Of a stretch of DNA of 64,000 bases, positions 12,972 to 25,119 are shown in pieces. The position numbers and the translations under genes are program-made. Source of the DNA: Dryocosmus kuriphilus (lineage: Eukaryota > Arthropoda > Insecta > Hymenoptera > Cynipidae); assembly GCA_038277395.1 (NCBI GenBank), contig CM076193.1, positions 90,287,583 to 90,351,582 of the forward strand, given 5' to 3'. The number at the start of each line of letters is the position of its first letter. Within the stretch, counting starts at the first letter, position 1. The notes under the pieces were generated by a model. The model was not told where the DNA came from, did no database searches, and saw only the letters and a program-made list of their open reading frames with translations.

Positions 12972-13900
12972 TGCCTTACAAGTAAAAAATTTAAATATCT
13001 TATTTAAACAAGTAAAATCTTCCTGAACTAATTTGAAAAATTAATCTAAATTTTGAATTCTAAATTTCTTTTATTTCAAGCTTTCAAATAAAGCAATCAA
13101 TGTAGAATAATTTAAATTAATAAACGTATTTTTTGCTTGGCAATCAAACGAGATGAAAATTCAACACTGAGTGAATCTATTTTGATACACTTTGTGTGAG
13201 ATCATTGCTACAAATAAAAATATATTCAATTTTATTTACTTTCAATTTTCTACGTGAAAAATTTCTACAAAATTCTGTAATTTAAAGATTGATTTCTGCT
13301 AGTTCCTTAACAACATTTAATTAATCGATATATTTCTGATTGTTATTTCACTAAGAAAATTTTGAAAAGATAATAATTGGATAAATGAATATAATGTTAA
13401 TTCCAACTAACTGGATTTACTATTTACTATATACTATATTCAAAACTTTGCATAAGTCAGTCAAAAAAGTCACTTATAAAAAATATTTTCTGCACATAAA
13501 AATAAAGTAAGAAAAAACATGCCCTTAAAACTTAAAATAAACCAAAGAAACTGAAATAATTATTGTTTCCGCAGAAGTGAATTTTTTTATTAGTTACTTT
13601 TCCGAGGGGAAAAAAGTTGCTCTTATGTAAAAAGAATGAAGTTAGATAAGTCCGAGCAACAACAGTGAGTTCTAACTTTTTATTTATATGATTTGTTTTT
13701 AACTGAAACAAATCATAAATTTCATGTAAACAGTAAATTCCGTGAAACATCGGTACAATTTTGCCCGCAACCTAACCTCAAATATTATCCTAACCGAAAA
13801 AAAAGCAGAAAAGAAACACTTCCACGTCAAATGGCATTTTAAATGGCATTTAAAATACAGACTTACTTGTTGATGATATTTTCTAAAATCACTGAAAATC
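12972..13900. other. Harbinger non-coding right part
   Basis: AT-rich sequence between the transposase start and the right terminal repeat, presumably holding the transposase promoter and a 5' UTR exon. No known domain or repeat was recognised. Confidence 0.4.
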
Positions 13901-14084
13901 ACAGTATCACGTTATTTGCCGTTGACTCGACTTGATGCACAATCAATGCACAATGCACAACACTGCATAAGCCAGGCGTCCATGCAGGCGTCTGTGCGTT
14001 GGTCGTTCTGCGTTTATGCGTTATGCGTTATGCTTATGCGCTATGCAAAAGTGTGTGCGCCGGCCTTATTCCATTACACCGCGC

Positions 14085-15610
14085 ATTCGAACCATTCGAT
14101 CCAGCCCTCTGCATCGAACTTGTAGGTGTATGTAGAAGTAGTTTCGCTTAGCATCCGCCCCGTGAGGGGAAATGAAGTAATCCAACAGTTGGCGCTCCGA
14201 TCAATTCGGGTAACTTTTGCATTGTATTGCATGGGTAAAAACGGCAAAACATTAAAAACTTGATGCTGTTTGCAAAAATAGGCGGATATATTTTTTTTTA
14301 GCAACACTATGACCAAAAATATTTAATAAATCAAAAGAGTCAGGAAAATCGCAGCTGAACATTAATAAAATTGAACATTTAAATCCACCTGAGATTTCAA
14401 ATTTGAAATTTTATTATTTACTTTTATATTGCTGTTATTAAATAATTGTTAATAATTTCAAAGTTTACAATTTTTCTGAATTAGATTTAATTATTATTGT
14501 TATGTAATTTTTATCAAAGTTCAACTTAATTAAATATTAAGCAATATTGAAATTCATAATTGTTATTTTAAAAGTTTATAATTGTTATAAAAAATATGTA
14601 ATTGTTATTATTACATAGCTTAAAGCTAGATTATAAAGGGATTGAATGTGAAATAGTATTTAAATCCAAAATTATGAATATTTGTTTCAATAAACGATAA
14701 GTTTTGGATCTTTTGGAGCACTTTCTAACTTTTCTAACCTGCAAAGCTTTAAAAAAATTTATCGCGATATTTACTGTCTTTTATAATGATTGATTCCTAT
14801 TCTACATTATATATATATGAACAAAAAAAAGTAACTTTTACATGTTATGCTTTTCCTGGGAAAAATATTCAAGTTTGAAACTTGTACTCGTAAACACTGA
14901 AAATGTTGATATACGAGTACCTGTCAAATAATTTTAGAAAAAAGCAATGATCTCATAAAATAACAATTATGACGAAACGTATATTTGTAACTTTTCTTAA
15001 AATTTAAAGAATATTTTAAATTATATATATATTAATTAAGTGTTCACCTTAAATGTAACATGAACCTTTCAAAAGCTCACCTTTGACATGACAGTTACAT
15101 CCGGTTCTCGTACTTCTGACGACCATACTATATCCTCGGATAAAAAATGCTTTTCGCAAACAGGGCTTTTATACTTTAAAACAATATCGTCTCTTAAAAT
15201 TGCTTTTTGCTATAACGCAATAAGAGCAGAGTCTTTTGGAACGAGAAGAAAGTGACAACTTTCTGAATTGTTTTTTATAACCTGAGTTACAACTAGGAGC
15301 TACATACGTGCATCCCATTGTTTTCACAGTTAATATCAAATCCACACACTTAGGACAACACGTAAAATTTTCACTAGGCTACACACTGTACTGTTTTTTA
15401 GAACAAATTTCTCCGTTAAAACCCGTTTTTAAAATGATTTTTAACATCTTTCTCACACAAAACAATGCAAAAGTTACCCGACTTGATCGGAGCGCCAACT
15501 GTTGGATTAGTTCAATTTCCCCTCTCGGGTCGGATGGTAAACGAAACAGAAAAGTGGGGGCGATGCATGGGGCTGATTCGATCCATGATCTAAAGGTGGG
15601 TATACACGGT
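14085..15610. repeat. Foldback element in the hAT right part
   Basis: The arm 14085-14290 returns in reverse complement at about 15410-15610. The best match is ccaacagttggcgctccgat at 14183 against atcggagcgccaactgttgg at 15485, with pairing continuing to cattcgatcca at the outer ends. The 1.1-kb centre is AT-rich and has no credible gene. The superfamily and target duplication are not evident. Confidence 0.7.
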
Positions 15611-15944
15611 CTAGCCACGCGCAATTCAAAAAAGGTGAACCAATAGGAAGCCCAGGAAGCCTGACCCCGTCGGACGCCATTTTGGATAAGTGAAGGCGCT
15701 AGATTCAATTATAAAATAATGAAGTTAGTAAGCGTCATGAAGATTTGAAGTGAAATATAAATAAATTAAAAAAAAAAAAGATTCGCGTGGTCGTGTCGCT
15801 AACACGCTAACCGATCGCCATGCCGCCGATTGCCGCCTCCAAATACGAGCGCTCTAGGCCGTCGCCTAGTTCGCCTATATGGACGGGCCGGCCCTGGGGA
15901 AGGGCTAGTGTCGCTGAGAGCGCAGACGGTATTAAATTATTAAA

Positions 15945-16015
15945 GTAATTAATAATAATAGCAATAATAATAATAGCAATAATAATAATGCTTACTAATA
16001 ATATTAATATTTAAA
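15945..16015. repeat. Trinucleotide microsatellite (AAT)n
   Basis: Imperfect aataat runs broken by agc and gct. Confidence 0.8.
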
Positions 16016-16184
16016 TAAAAATCCTAAAATTATTAATAATTATTAATTTAATTACATAATACAAAATTATATTTAAAAAACGTGCAATGACGTGGAAATT
16101 TATATGATCTAAAATTCATTTAAAAAATTAAAATGCGGTTTAAAAATAGGTAGAAAGTCCATATAAATATAACCTCAAAAAAAT

Positions 16185-16465
16185 TTTTTTCCATTTGTTT
16201 TCGGCCAAACTGACGTCCACACGAAATGAGATGTCGAATGGAAAATTTGGGCAACTAAATAAAGATTACTATTCTAAGGAACGTTTACCTGGTCCTAAAT
16301 TTTCATAACAACAAAAATAAATGTTTGTCACCTTTTTCGTAATTATAAAAATTTAGGACCACATAAACGTTCCTTATTGCATTCTATTTCGTTTCTCAAA
16401 TTTTAAACTCGATATCTGATTTCGTGTAGGCGTAAGTACGGACAAAAGAAAAACGTCGGTAAGGT
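16185..16465. repeat. Small foldback element
   Basis: The central arms taaggaacgttta and taaacgttcctta (16275-16376) extend with weaker pairing out to cacacgaaat at 16217 and its partner near 16425. About 280 bp, non-coding. Confidence 0.6.
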
Positions 16466-16785
16466 AGGAATCGTATGACGTAATTATGTTTCACATGTAG
16501 ACTAGAGGTGAATATTTTTAGTGTATGACCTTGTAATGTGTGTGGTTTGAAATTCAAAACGATCTTTATAAACTTTCAATACAAAAGTCATTATTATATA
16601 GTCGTTTGATTTTAGATTCGAAAGGTTTAAACTTGATTCATTTTAAATGGAAAGCGAAAGCCCGCTTTACGAGAGGAGGGAGGTGGCTCCATCTGCGAGG
16701 GGCCTCCTAGGTTGCGCGGCAAGAATACATTTTATTATTTGAGTTTGTATCTTTAAATTTATTGAAGAAATTCTTGTTTTACTAC

Positions 16786-17212
16786 CAGGGTTGCACGGGT
16801 AATTTACCTTAGGTAATTTACGTAGTTTTTTACATGTAAATTACGTACGTAATTTACGTCCCTAGTTTTTTACATGTAATTTACGTTTCCAAAATGGCGG
16901 CGCCAAAAAATGAACATAACCTTCGCGAAGACCGCGAAAACGAAATCTTTTAAGAGTTTTAAGGCACTTAAGTGTTGCAAATTGTTCTCCTTAGATCTAC
17001 TTTGAATTTGATGTTCTTTACTTTTTTTTAAAAAATGATTAGAGGATGTGCAAGGAATAAGTGAGAAAGTGAGGTTATATTATGCTTTTCCCCCACCCTC
17101 CTAAATCCGTTATGTCCGCCATTTTTTACATTAATTACATTTTTTACGTATAATACGTAATTTACGTAAATTACTTGAAAAAGTTCGAGTTACGCGTAAC
17201 CGTGCAACCCTG
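16786..17212. mobile_element. hAT-type MITE with 8-bp target duplication
   Basis: A 427-bp element with inverted termini cagggttgcacgg and ccgtgcaaccctg and perfect 8-bp duplications tttactac at 16778-16785 and 17213-17220. Subterminal regions repeat taatttacgta in both orientations, likely transposase binding sites. No coding capacity. Confidence 0.9.
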
Positions 17213-18021
17213 TTTACTACTAAACAATTTTCAAATTGGCCTTTTTATTAAAAAAAGGACAATCCTCACGCTTGGTGAAATTCATATTTTCTATCGACAT
17301 TCTATCATATTTTCACTCAAGACGAGCGTTTTTTAATATATATACATATGTATAAACTTAATTGTATAATAATCCATATTAATAATAATTAATATTAATA
17401 ACATTAATTATACAAAATATAATAATTTATGTTGAGTTAAAATGTGAATTCCGAAGCTATATAATTCAATTTGAATTAGTAAAATTATTCTTCATTATTA
17501 AACTATATAGCTTTTCTTTAACTAACACTTTTATGAGCATGCGCATTTTGTAATTTAAAATAATAATTTACAAAAAACTTATTATTTTAGCTATAAAATT
17601 TTTATTTAATTAACAAAAATTGATTTCTTATTATTAAACTATATAGCATTTGTTTATTTAAAATAATTATTATTTACGGGCTCTACAAGTCGAGCTATTC
17701 GAAAAGCCTGCGAAGTGGTTTCTAGTTACCCTCTTTTTTCAACACACTCTTCCGTGAGTGAGAAAAGGAGACATCATCAAACGCTCACCAGAATGCGCAT
17801 GCGTTGGCTTTATGCTGACTCTGAGCACACTCTGAGCAACTGAGAGTCGTGTTAAGTCGTGTATATACACTAATTCAGCCATGAACATGTTGGATAGGTA
17901 AAAGCTGGTAAAAGCCAAAACGAGACAGCTAGTCAGTAGTCACAACTAGTAATGTAGTAGTAAGTTGTCAGTTGCTACGTGTCCGTGGTCCTGTCCCTGT
18001 TTTTGACAGAGGTTGGATTTG
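17213..18021. other. Unassigned region, possible promoter of the downstream exon
   Basis: The first half is AT-rich with repeated actatatagc motifs. From about 17690 it becomes richer in GC and CpG and non-repetitive, which could be promoter or 5' UTR sequence for the exon at 18683. No firm promoter motif was picked. Confidence 0.3.
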
Positions 18022-18152
18022 TAGGGGAGAATCGAAGAATCGATTCAGGATCGATTCCCAACAGTCCAACCTCGATTCCAGAAAATCGATTCTGGGCCAC
18101 CAAGAATCGAATCTTCGAAAGAATCGGAATTGATTCGCCCTTCCCTACTCCA
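18022..18152. mobile_element. Possible short MITE rich in gaatcgattc
   Basis: Begins gtaggggagaatcg and ends attcgcccttccctac, with repeated gaatcgattc palindromes between. No flanking duplication was found. Confidence 0.4.
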
Positions 18153-18682
18153 AACTGTAAATGTAAATCTCTTCTTGTTTTAGATTGGTATTGATACCGT
18201 TAACCGAAAATACAAGTGTATATACGAAGTAAATTCACGAATCGAATCACCTTGGTGCTGACTCGGTGTCGGGTATTTCCACAGTCGCACGGTTTGCATT
18301 CATTCGCTGTGGAGTATGACTCATCATGCCGAATGGTGATATTGCTGATCAGACTTCAGAGTATTAGACGCAGTCAAGACTCAACAGTTTGTAGTTTTGT
18401 AGAAAGTGGAGAGGATTCGGTCTCTTTAAAGCATACAAACCTCTTACGTCACCTAATGCAAAACTTTCGAATATCCAGTCTTTGATATCTTAAGTTTAGT
18501 CAATCAAGAACTACTTGCAATTGAGTGCGGGAGTGCAGTTTGTATCTGAGTGATTCCCGTTTGACTCGGGCCATTTATTGAAACCGTGAAACGTTCGGTC
18601 CTTGTCTGTCGGTCAGGAGGTGTAAGTTGAAGTTTATCTATCCTGATCTTTATAAGTCAATAAAAGACTGCAGGGACTTAAC

Positions 18683-18811
18683 ATGAAGCTGGACGTGTCC
18701 GATGTCTTGTACGACAGCTCCAGTGTTTCCAGTGATAGTGGAGCTTCACAGAGCTCTAGAGTCAGCCATGATTTTCTTTCCAGTGTCGCTAATTCCTCAA
18801 CTACGAACAAT
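18683..18811 (+). CDS. Candidate host first coding exon (43 codons)
   Basis: The ATG at 18683 opens a 43-codon frame starting MKLDVSDVLYDSSSVSSDSG and ending SSTTNN at a strong donor (gtgagt, 18812-18817), phase 0. The frame reads through the intron only to a TAA 10 codons later, so the exon end is plausible. The peptide is Ser-rich and acidic, unlike any of the mobile-element proteins here, and the region is not repeated in the window. No domain is recognised. The next exon is not identified; it would have to begin with phase 0 and may lie beyond the window. A chance frame cannot be excluded. Confidence 0.4.
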
Positions 18812-18817
18812 GTGAGT

Positions 18818-19640
18818 ATTACAAGTGTCACATAATTGTAAATCGATTTCAGTTGATAATAATGTGGTTAATAAAACAGAAAGCAAAGGTTACGTGGCCA
18901 CTAGATGTTCTTACGCAATACACATTGTCTAAAAAGTAAATGATGAATGTGATCCCTGGTAAAAATTTCGGAAAAGAAATTTCTGATGGACCTTTCCTGC
19001 CGAAACATAATGTCAGGCAAAAATGTCGGGGCAAATTCAGTCATTTTTAAGGTATTATTTGAAGGTATTTGAGGGTCGTTTATATCCCTTCATAGCGGTA
19101 GCAAAGCCGCAATCGACAAAATGTCCTTCATAACGCATAAAAGCTTTGCATCCTGTTCATAAATAAATAACATAAACATAAAAGTCAATTATAAATGAAA
19201 TGAACATCATTTTTTCTTCAAATCCGATATTGATCTTCTATCAGAAACTTTTTGAACGAATCTGATGCTGATATCGGAAAGATTCGGAAACAAAAGGAAA
19301 CGATTGGATAGCTTCGGGAACAAGTTTCTATCAGAATTTTATACGAGGCATGGTCAAGTATGTTGTCTTGTATTTTTTTTTTAGTGCAGTCAAATTAGGA
19401 TTTCTGCTGGAGCATCCAAAGTGATATGGTAGTTTTATTTAAAATTTGATTCGATGGTTTTCACCAAATCTCTACGTTTTGAGACGCCCTGAGTGAGAAA
19501 AAATGGTTTTACGAGAGTGTTTGTAGTCTGTAGGCACGATACAACAATAGGGTTCTTGTTCTTCGAGAATCTTGTTCAAAATAACTGCAGAATCAAATAA
19601 TGAAAGATTCAGAATCACGAAAATCATTTGAAAGATTTGA
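18818..19640. other. Intron-like stretch with a diverged family X fragment
   Basis: No gene. Near 19440-19530 the words tctctacgttttgagacg and ggttttacgagagtgt resemble family X sequence at 27965-28020, indicating an old diverged copy. Confidence 0.4.
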
Positions 19641-19647
19641 GGGTGCA

Positions 19648-20001
19648 ACTTTACGACAGCCGTTCACCATGTTTTGGTAAAATAATAAAGGAACTTTTTT
19701 AAAAAAGTATCATAATTCTGAAATGAAGTACTTTTAAAACTATTTGCCGCGGAAAATGTTTAAAATAATGGCTAGGCTTTTTATTTTGATCTGTCAAATA
19801 TGGGTTTCTCACTTTTGTAAAAATCTTATATTTAACTTTTCTTGTCCGATCTTTAGGATGTTGCTAGACCTTAAGCACACTATATTATTAAAATTTAATG
19901 GGGTTTTAAGTAAATCAGTCAAGAAAATGCGTTCAATTATACTCATCCCCCTTTTCCAACTGGTCAGAAAGTGCATAAATGGTGAACGGCTGTCGTAAAG
20001 T
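19648..20001. mobile_element. MITE with 22-bp or longer inverted termini
   Basis: A 354-bp element opening actttacgacagccgttcac and closing with the exact complement. The centre is AT-rich and non-coding. The flanks do not show a convincing target duplication, so the superfamily is undetermined. Confidence 0.8.
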
Positions 20002-20088
20002 CTAACTGATTTGAAATTCTAACAAATCAGCAACTGAAAAACAGTATAAAATCTTGAGATCTGGAGAACGTGGGATCTCTGAAGCAGT

Positions 20089-20105
20089 GGGGGGGGGGGG
20101 GGGGG
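20089..20105. repeat. Poly-G tract (G17)
   Basis: Seventeen consecutive G. May be error-prone in the assembly. Confidence 0.9.
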
Positions 20106-20139
20106 CAGTGGCGTTTGAACGCACTTCGAAATTCTTAAA

Positions 20140-20452
20140 ACAAATGCATAATATTGTTGAATTTGAGAAATTCAGTATTATAAAATTTTGTAACTCTGAG
20201 GCTAACACCTTCGAGTGTACTTTATTATTTCCAAAATGAGATACAATACTTATACAGGCTGACCGGCATTACGACCTGCAGCCTTTTGATTACAAGAATG
20301 TTCTGTCCCTTTTACAGGTTTCGTAGTTTATATGTATATTATAGCCTATTTTGTATGCCCATTACTAACTGCTAATGTGTTTACTAGTCCTAACTGGTAT
20401 TAGTCGGTATTAGATATCTCTATTTGTACATTCCCAACACCTCCCCTCTTAG
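20140..20452 (-). mobile_element. 3' LTR and polypurine tract of an errantivirus
   Basis: Read on the minus strand, the purine tract aagaggggagg (about 20440-20450) is followed directly by tgttgggaat, the expected polypurine/LTR junction with a TG start at 20439. Downstream are a TATA-like ctgtataag and an aataataaag polyadenylation-like signal. The LTR's distal end is not certain because no second LTR remains for comparison. Confidence 0.6.
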
Positions 20453-20496
20453 AGTGTGCTTTATCGTAGAAATTTTAACAATTTTATAATTTTCAG

Positions 20497-22230
20497 TTAA
20501 TAGCTAGATACAGGTTTCCTTCTAGGGGTTTTAACTCTAATATCGGTATCAATTATTGGTAACATTTCCTTAATCTCTTGATGTTGAGTTGGTGCATGAT
20601 TGCCGAAACTACAAGTATTGTAACAATTTCCAAATATTCTTTTCGTTAAATCTATTAGAGCGTTCAGTACTCCTACTTTATATAGCACTGAAAAGCTGAT
20701 AAGCCCAATAGAGAGGTATCCAAAATTTTTAATCCATTCTAGCGTGATTTCTTTCCAAGTATGATTTCGTCGACCTACTTGTAATGATTATAATTGTAAT
20801 TCTGCATTATCCAAGCTTATAGAAGATTCTTTGAAACTATTTGAATCTACAATATTGGGTAAAGTTATTAATTGTTGTGTTTCCTACATCTGAATATAAT
20901 CTTAATGTTATTCTTGAAATCATATAGTTACATTTATTTCCTTTTAAAATATAGGTACCGGGCTGTAGAGTTCTAAAGTCTATGTCTTTTCTAGAGTTAC
21001 AAAATATGTCAGGTCTAGTGTCAGTCGTGTATATGGCTATATATCCGTGTTCAATGGGTATATAAGTTTCTTCTTGGAGTAAAAAGATGACCTCTCTGCA
21101 TTTTCCTTTCGAGGTTGTACTTGGTGCTTGAGTCGCAGCTATCTTGTTGATAAATAATATAATTAGGTTGGCTTCTCTTGCAGATTTAAAATGTGCTCAG
21201 GTCTTTACATTCTTTTAATTGTTCTTTTTCTATAGGAACATAGTGATATTTCATATTTATGGTCTGCTATTTTATTATAATAAACATTATCCTTCTTCTT
21301 ATGTGGGATAGGGATTATACGTTCAATGGTTAATTCATTTTGATTTAGTAGAGGTGCTTTTAATATATATATATATACCAAAGTGTCTTGTTTAGTAAAT
21401 ATGCTGATTTCACTAGAGTCGATTATTCGTTGATAATTTATTTCTGATCCTTCGTAATGATATCGGGTGTTATGTTCCTTTTCAAATTCCATAATAGTTT
21501 CTTTAAGTGTTTTTGGTGTGACTAGAGTTGATTCTATAATTCCGTGCTTTCCTAAGAATTAATATCTTCACTAAGTTCCATGATGAATGTATTACGTAGT
21601 GTGATCTTGTTCTGAAGGATAATATTTTTTCTATTTTCGTCACTGACTCTTGATAAATTTCTCATTGCTAGATTTTCAATTGTTAAGTCTTGAATTTACT
21701 TCTCTAACGTCTTGAGATGAGTTATCAAGTATTAATTTCAGTATTTTCGTATGATTTGTTAGAACACTTGATATTTTATTATCATTTTGGTACAGATGGT
21801 CTAATTCTTTGTTCATGTCTTTCAAATCATTCTGTGAAAGAGTACCAAAGAGCATTTTAGAGGCATCTCCCATTATATTTAACAATCCTCTTCTAAAACG
21901 TAGTTTACCCATAATATTGTGTAGCATGATTTCTTTAGTTTTTAGTCTATTTATTTGTGCGGTTATGCTAAGGATTGTTGGTTTAAATATACATTCATTG
22001 CAGTTGAAAGATAAAAATTCGTTAATTTTGCCTATTGTGTTCATTCTTTCATGAGTACTGATTAAATTTACTCCAATTATGATTGTCCATTCGTTGTCTT
22101 ACACAACTGTTTTTCCTAGTTCTTCTCTGTATAAGTTTCTTTTAATTTCTGTTATCGTTACTTGTGCTTGGCTGAGGTTGATCATTGTCATTATGGGTAT
22201 CATCCATGTTATTATTATGATCTTCATCTA
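20497..22230 (-). pseudogene. Endogenous errantivirus env remnant (baculovirus-F-like)
   Basis: Minus-strand fragments at 22044-21676, 21492-21205 and 20688-20497 together look like an insect errantivirus envelope gene of the F-like class, a membrane fusion glycoprotein. In the first fragment a furin-type RFRR site (about 21889-21900) is followed by a Gly/Leu-rich stretch ending LFGTL, the conserved cleavage and fusion-peptide region. The last fragment and sequence just upstream of it suggest a membrane anchor and short tail. The frame is broken by several stops and shifts and no signal peptide is legible, so it is non-functional. It follows integrase in the same orientation, as in env-bearing Gypsy elements. 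Confidence 0.75.
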
Positions 22231-22400
22231 TAACAAAGATTTTTAAATCATCTTTGTGTATTTTACTATTATTTAGTAGGAGGAGCAATGAGTTGGTCCT
22301 ACTTCTTTAATTTCATAAGGGCCTAACCATTTTTCACTTCCCTTAGTATACCTATGATTTTTCTGTAGTACTTTGTCACGTGGCTTAAAATGTTTTTCTA

Positions 22401-24125
22401 TTAGGGGTTTTGATTGTATTTCTTGGGCTTCGTTAGTTTTCTTCGAGCTTCTTCTAATTTATTCTCATTTAATAATTTCTGTCGTTCCAATTTTTCATAA
22501 TATCGTTTTTCTTTTTCTTCTTCCTCGTATATTTCTTTTGCCTTTCGTCCGAAATGTATTTCGTAAGGGGTGTATCCAATTATCCGATTGAAAGTCATGT
22601 TATATGTTATAGTTGCTTTGTCCAGAGTTTCATCCCAATCTTCTAAATCACGTGTATGCATTGAGATGTACTCTATAATTTTCTTGTGTGACGTTTCGTT
22701 TTTTCCATTACTCTGTAGATGATAGCTGGTTGTAAAAGTATGCTTAATTCTTAAATCCTTTGTTAGTCGTTTAAATTCTTCTGAAGTAAATTCGGTTCCA
22801 TTATCTGTTAATATTTCCTTAGACTTTCTATTTTGTTTTAACCATCCGTTCCGTACGGCCTTTATTACATTTTTTGTTTCTTTGTTCTTGATGGCCTCTA
22901 ATGAGATGTACCTTGTCAAATAATCTTGAATTACGATAATGTATTCATTTCCTTGACTAGTGGCTTTAAAGGGACCCATAAGATCAATGCTTATTTTATC
23001 GGTGGGAGCTTCTGGTATATCTGGTTCAGTGTATGAGGTGTCTATCTTTTCCCATTTGTATTTTTGACAAATAATACATTTTTCTATGAATTCTTCAACG
23101 TCTTTAGTGATATTTGACCAATTAGTGACATTTCTAATTCGACGTACAGTAATAGCATGTTCGTTTAGTTGTTTTTTTTAGAAATTTAGTCAGAGTTTCT
23201 TCTGTCTCTTGTGGCGAAATTTTTATTCTCTTATCTTCTTCATATTCTTGATTTTTTTATCCATATTTCTTTAATTCTTGTAGGACCGTGTTCATTTCTA
23301 ATTATCATTTGATTTATTATTTTGGGTTTGAATACAGTTGTTTTCGTAATAGTTCCTTGAGTGGCAGGTAAATCTTTGATCCGTATTACTTTAGTGTTGG
23401 TTCTACATTTTCGTATAATTCTTTCTATTAGATCTTCTACTTCGTTTTTTAAACCGTACGCTTTTATTATCCAAGTAAATCTCTCGTATTTAATTGGTTC
23501 CAAAATCTTAGTTAATTCTCCTGCCGGTTTCGCGGTAGCCATATTGAAATATCCATCTATTATAGGTTTTGCTGCAGTAATTAATTTTATAACTTTATCT
23601 AGTTTCGCACTACCTTCTTGAGCTATATTTTCTAATTCTTCCTCGATTTTTTCTCCTATTTCTACTTCAGCTATTCCTTCGGGTCTATCTAACTTTTTTG
23701 TGTCTACTTGTTCCGTTATCCTTTCAACTTGTACGTTGGGATTAATTTGTCTTAATTTTCTGATAATCTCTTGTTTTGATGATATTACGGTATTACCATG
23801 TGTAATCATTTTCCAATTATAATTTGTATTTCTAATTTCTTTTGTTTTTTTCGCTGAATTCCTTTTTCGCCATTCTTGGTTGTAAACATTTAATTTCATT
23901 TGTTTCGAATCGAGAAGATGTTGTAAAATGAATATCCCTATCCTTCTAATTTCTAATTCCTTAGTCAATGTTCGTAGTTTTTCAGGGTCTGGTTTACTTA
24001 TTACGTCGTCAATTATTTTGTCCAATTCTTCTTGTGTTATCATGACTGTCTTGTGGTATTCTTGATAAAGCGTCGGCATTAGTGTTCATTATACCTCTCT
24101 TATAAACCACTTCGTAATCATATTC
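22401..24125 (-). pseudogene. Errantivirus/Gypsy pol remnant: RNase H end and integrase
   Basis: At 24125-24060 the minus strand reads EVVYKRG and NADALSRI, the well-known end of Ty3/Gypsy reverse transcriptase-RNase H. A frame change leads into a 279-codon frame (24079-23240) of unassigned sequence. Integrase follows: CIICQK of the HHCC zinc-binding domain near 23065-23085, then IDLMGPF (first catalytic Asp), ILTDNGTEF and NGKNE (the last two spaced 35 residues apart, DD35E) in the frame 22979-22401. Gag, protease, reverse transcriptase core and the 5' LTR are absent: the element is truncated at about 24130 against a minisatellite. Frameshifts make it inactive. Confidence 0.82.
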
Positions 24126-24129
24126 TTCA

Positions 24130-24460
24130 AGTTTGATTCTCCATAATTTGAGAAATTGATAATTTTATACTTTGAGAAATTGATAAGTTGAGGAACTGAT
24201 CATTTTAGATTCAGAAATCCATAATTTGATAATTCGAGAAATTGATAATTTCGGAAAATGATAATTTCAAAAATTGATAACTTGATCCCTTCAGACTCAG
24301 AAATTGATAATTTGAGAAATTGATAATTTTATAATTTGAGTAATTGATAAGTTGAGAAATTATTGATCATTATAGATTCAGAAATTGATAATTTGAGAAA
24401 TTAATAATTTTATAATTTTAGAAATTGATAATTTGAGAAATTCATAATTTGTCACTATCA
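24130..24460. repeat. Minisatellite of ttgagaaattgataa units
   Basis: About 20 degenerate copies of a 15-18-bp unit (agaaattgataatttg). It begins exactly where the errantivirus sequence stops, so the truncation and the repeat may share a breakpoint. Confidence 0.8.
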
Positions 24461-24559
24461 TACTTTTTAAAATAAATCATTATTTTAGAAAGATTTTATT
24501 ATTTTTACCTTATTAAAATGTAAGATTAAGTGAATAAATTTCAAGGCGCTTACGCCCTG

Positions 24560-24690
24560 CACGTTTTCATGAGGCGTAATATACGTCACGCTCGCGTAGA
24601 AAACTTGTGACGTAACATACGCAGTAAAATACGCGTCGAAAATCACGTATATTACGTGACGTATTATACGTTGCCAGTCCTGGTGCGCAG
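24560..24690. repeat. Inverted tacgtcac motifs, possible MITE
   Basis: The words taatatacgtcac (24577) and gtgacgtattata (24656) pair around a centre rich in acgcg. No flanking duplication was found. Confidence 0.4.
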
Positions 24691-24699
24691 GCAAGAAAC

Positions 24700-25115
24700 T
24701 TAAACGTCCTCCTTTTCTCGGCTAATAAGAATCGCCGTATACATAGAAAATTGAATTATTATGAACCGGATATATGATTAACCAATCGAGGATTAAAATT
24801 TGGTTAGGAACGTTGTGGAACGTATCGCAAGTTAATGCCGGTTTAATCATTGATTAAAAAATCACTGTTGGTGGAATCGGCCCTTACTGTGCTTTCAGGA
24901 GATACTTTTATTGTTTCTTACAAATTCCTTCCTGGCTCAGGAGATTCTTATATAATTCCTGTAACAATTCTAGATGAGGGAATTTACCGAAATACCACTC
25001 TGTCCTACTTTTAAACATGTTTATTTCAAAATAAACTTGGTTACTGAACAAATTTTCTTCGTATATTATTACGAACTCTGTTTTAAAAAAATATCTCAAA
25101 CAATGTATAAGAAAT
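24700..25115. other. Unassigned AT-rich stretch
   Basis: No gene or repeat recognised. Confidence 0.3.
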
Positions 25116-25119
25116 AAAC

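Larger units (their letters stand above)
9339..14066. mobile_element. Complete two-gene PIF/Harbinger transposon
   Basis: The ends are inverted repeats: aggccagcgcacacactttt at 9339 and its near-complement ending ggcct at 14066. Each is followed inward by short repeats of gcataacgcataa. The flanking trinucleotide tat (9336-9338, 14067-14069) is a candidate target duplication, compatible with the 3-bp duplications of this superfamily though not its usual TWA. Inside are the two diagnostic genes, a MADF-BESS (Myb/SANT-like) protein on the plus strand and a DDE_4 transposase on the minus strand, converging on a minisatellite. Both splice into open frames, so the copy may be autonomous. Confidence 0.88.
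4389..15896 (-). mobile_element. 11.5-kb composite hAT transposon
   Basis: The left end cagcgccggccc and right end gggccggccctg form the inverted termini. They are flanked by perfect 8-bp duplications gggaaggg at 4381-4388 and 15897-15904, the hallmark of hAT insertion. The only hAT gene is a decayed minus-strand transposase at 4600-7103. The large size is explained by later insertions: a complete PIF/Harbinger element at 9339-14066 and a foldback at about 14085-15610. Removing them leaves roughly 5.2 kb, still long for hAT, so part of 7104-9335 may be a further unrecognised insertion. Confidence 0.85.

Noticed and set aside
14074..15708. Frames of 80-112 codons in the 14-15.7 kb foldback
   Set aside because: They lie in the inverted arms, partly as mirror images of each other, and have no domain.
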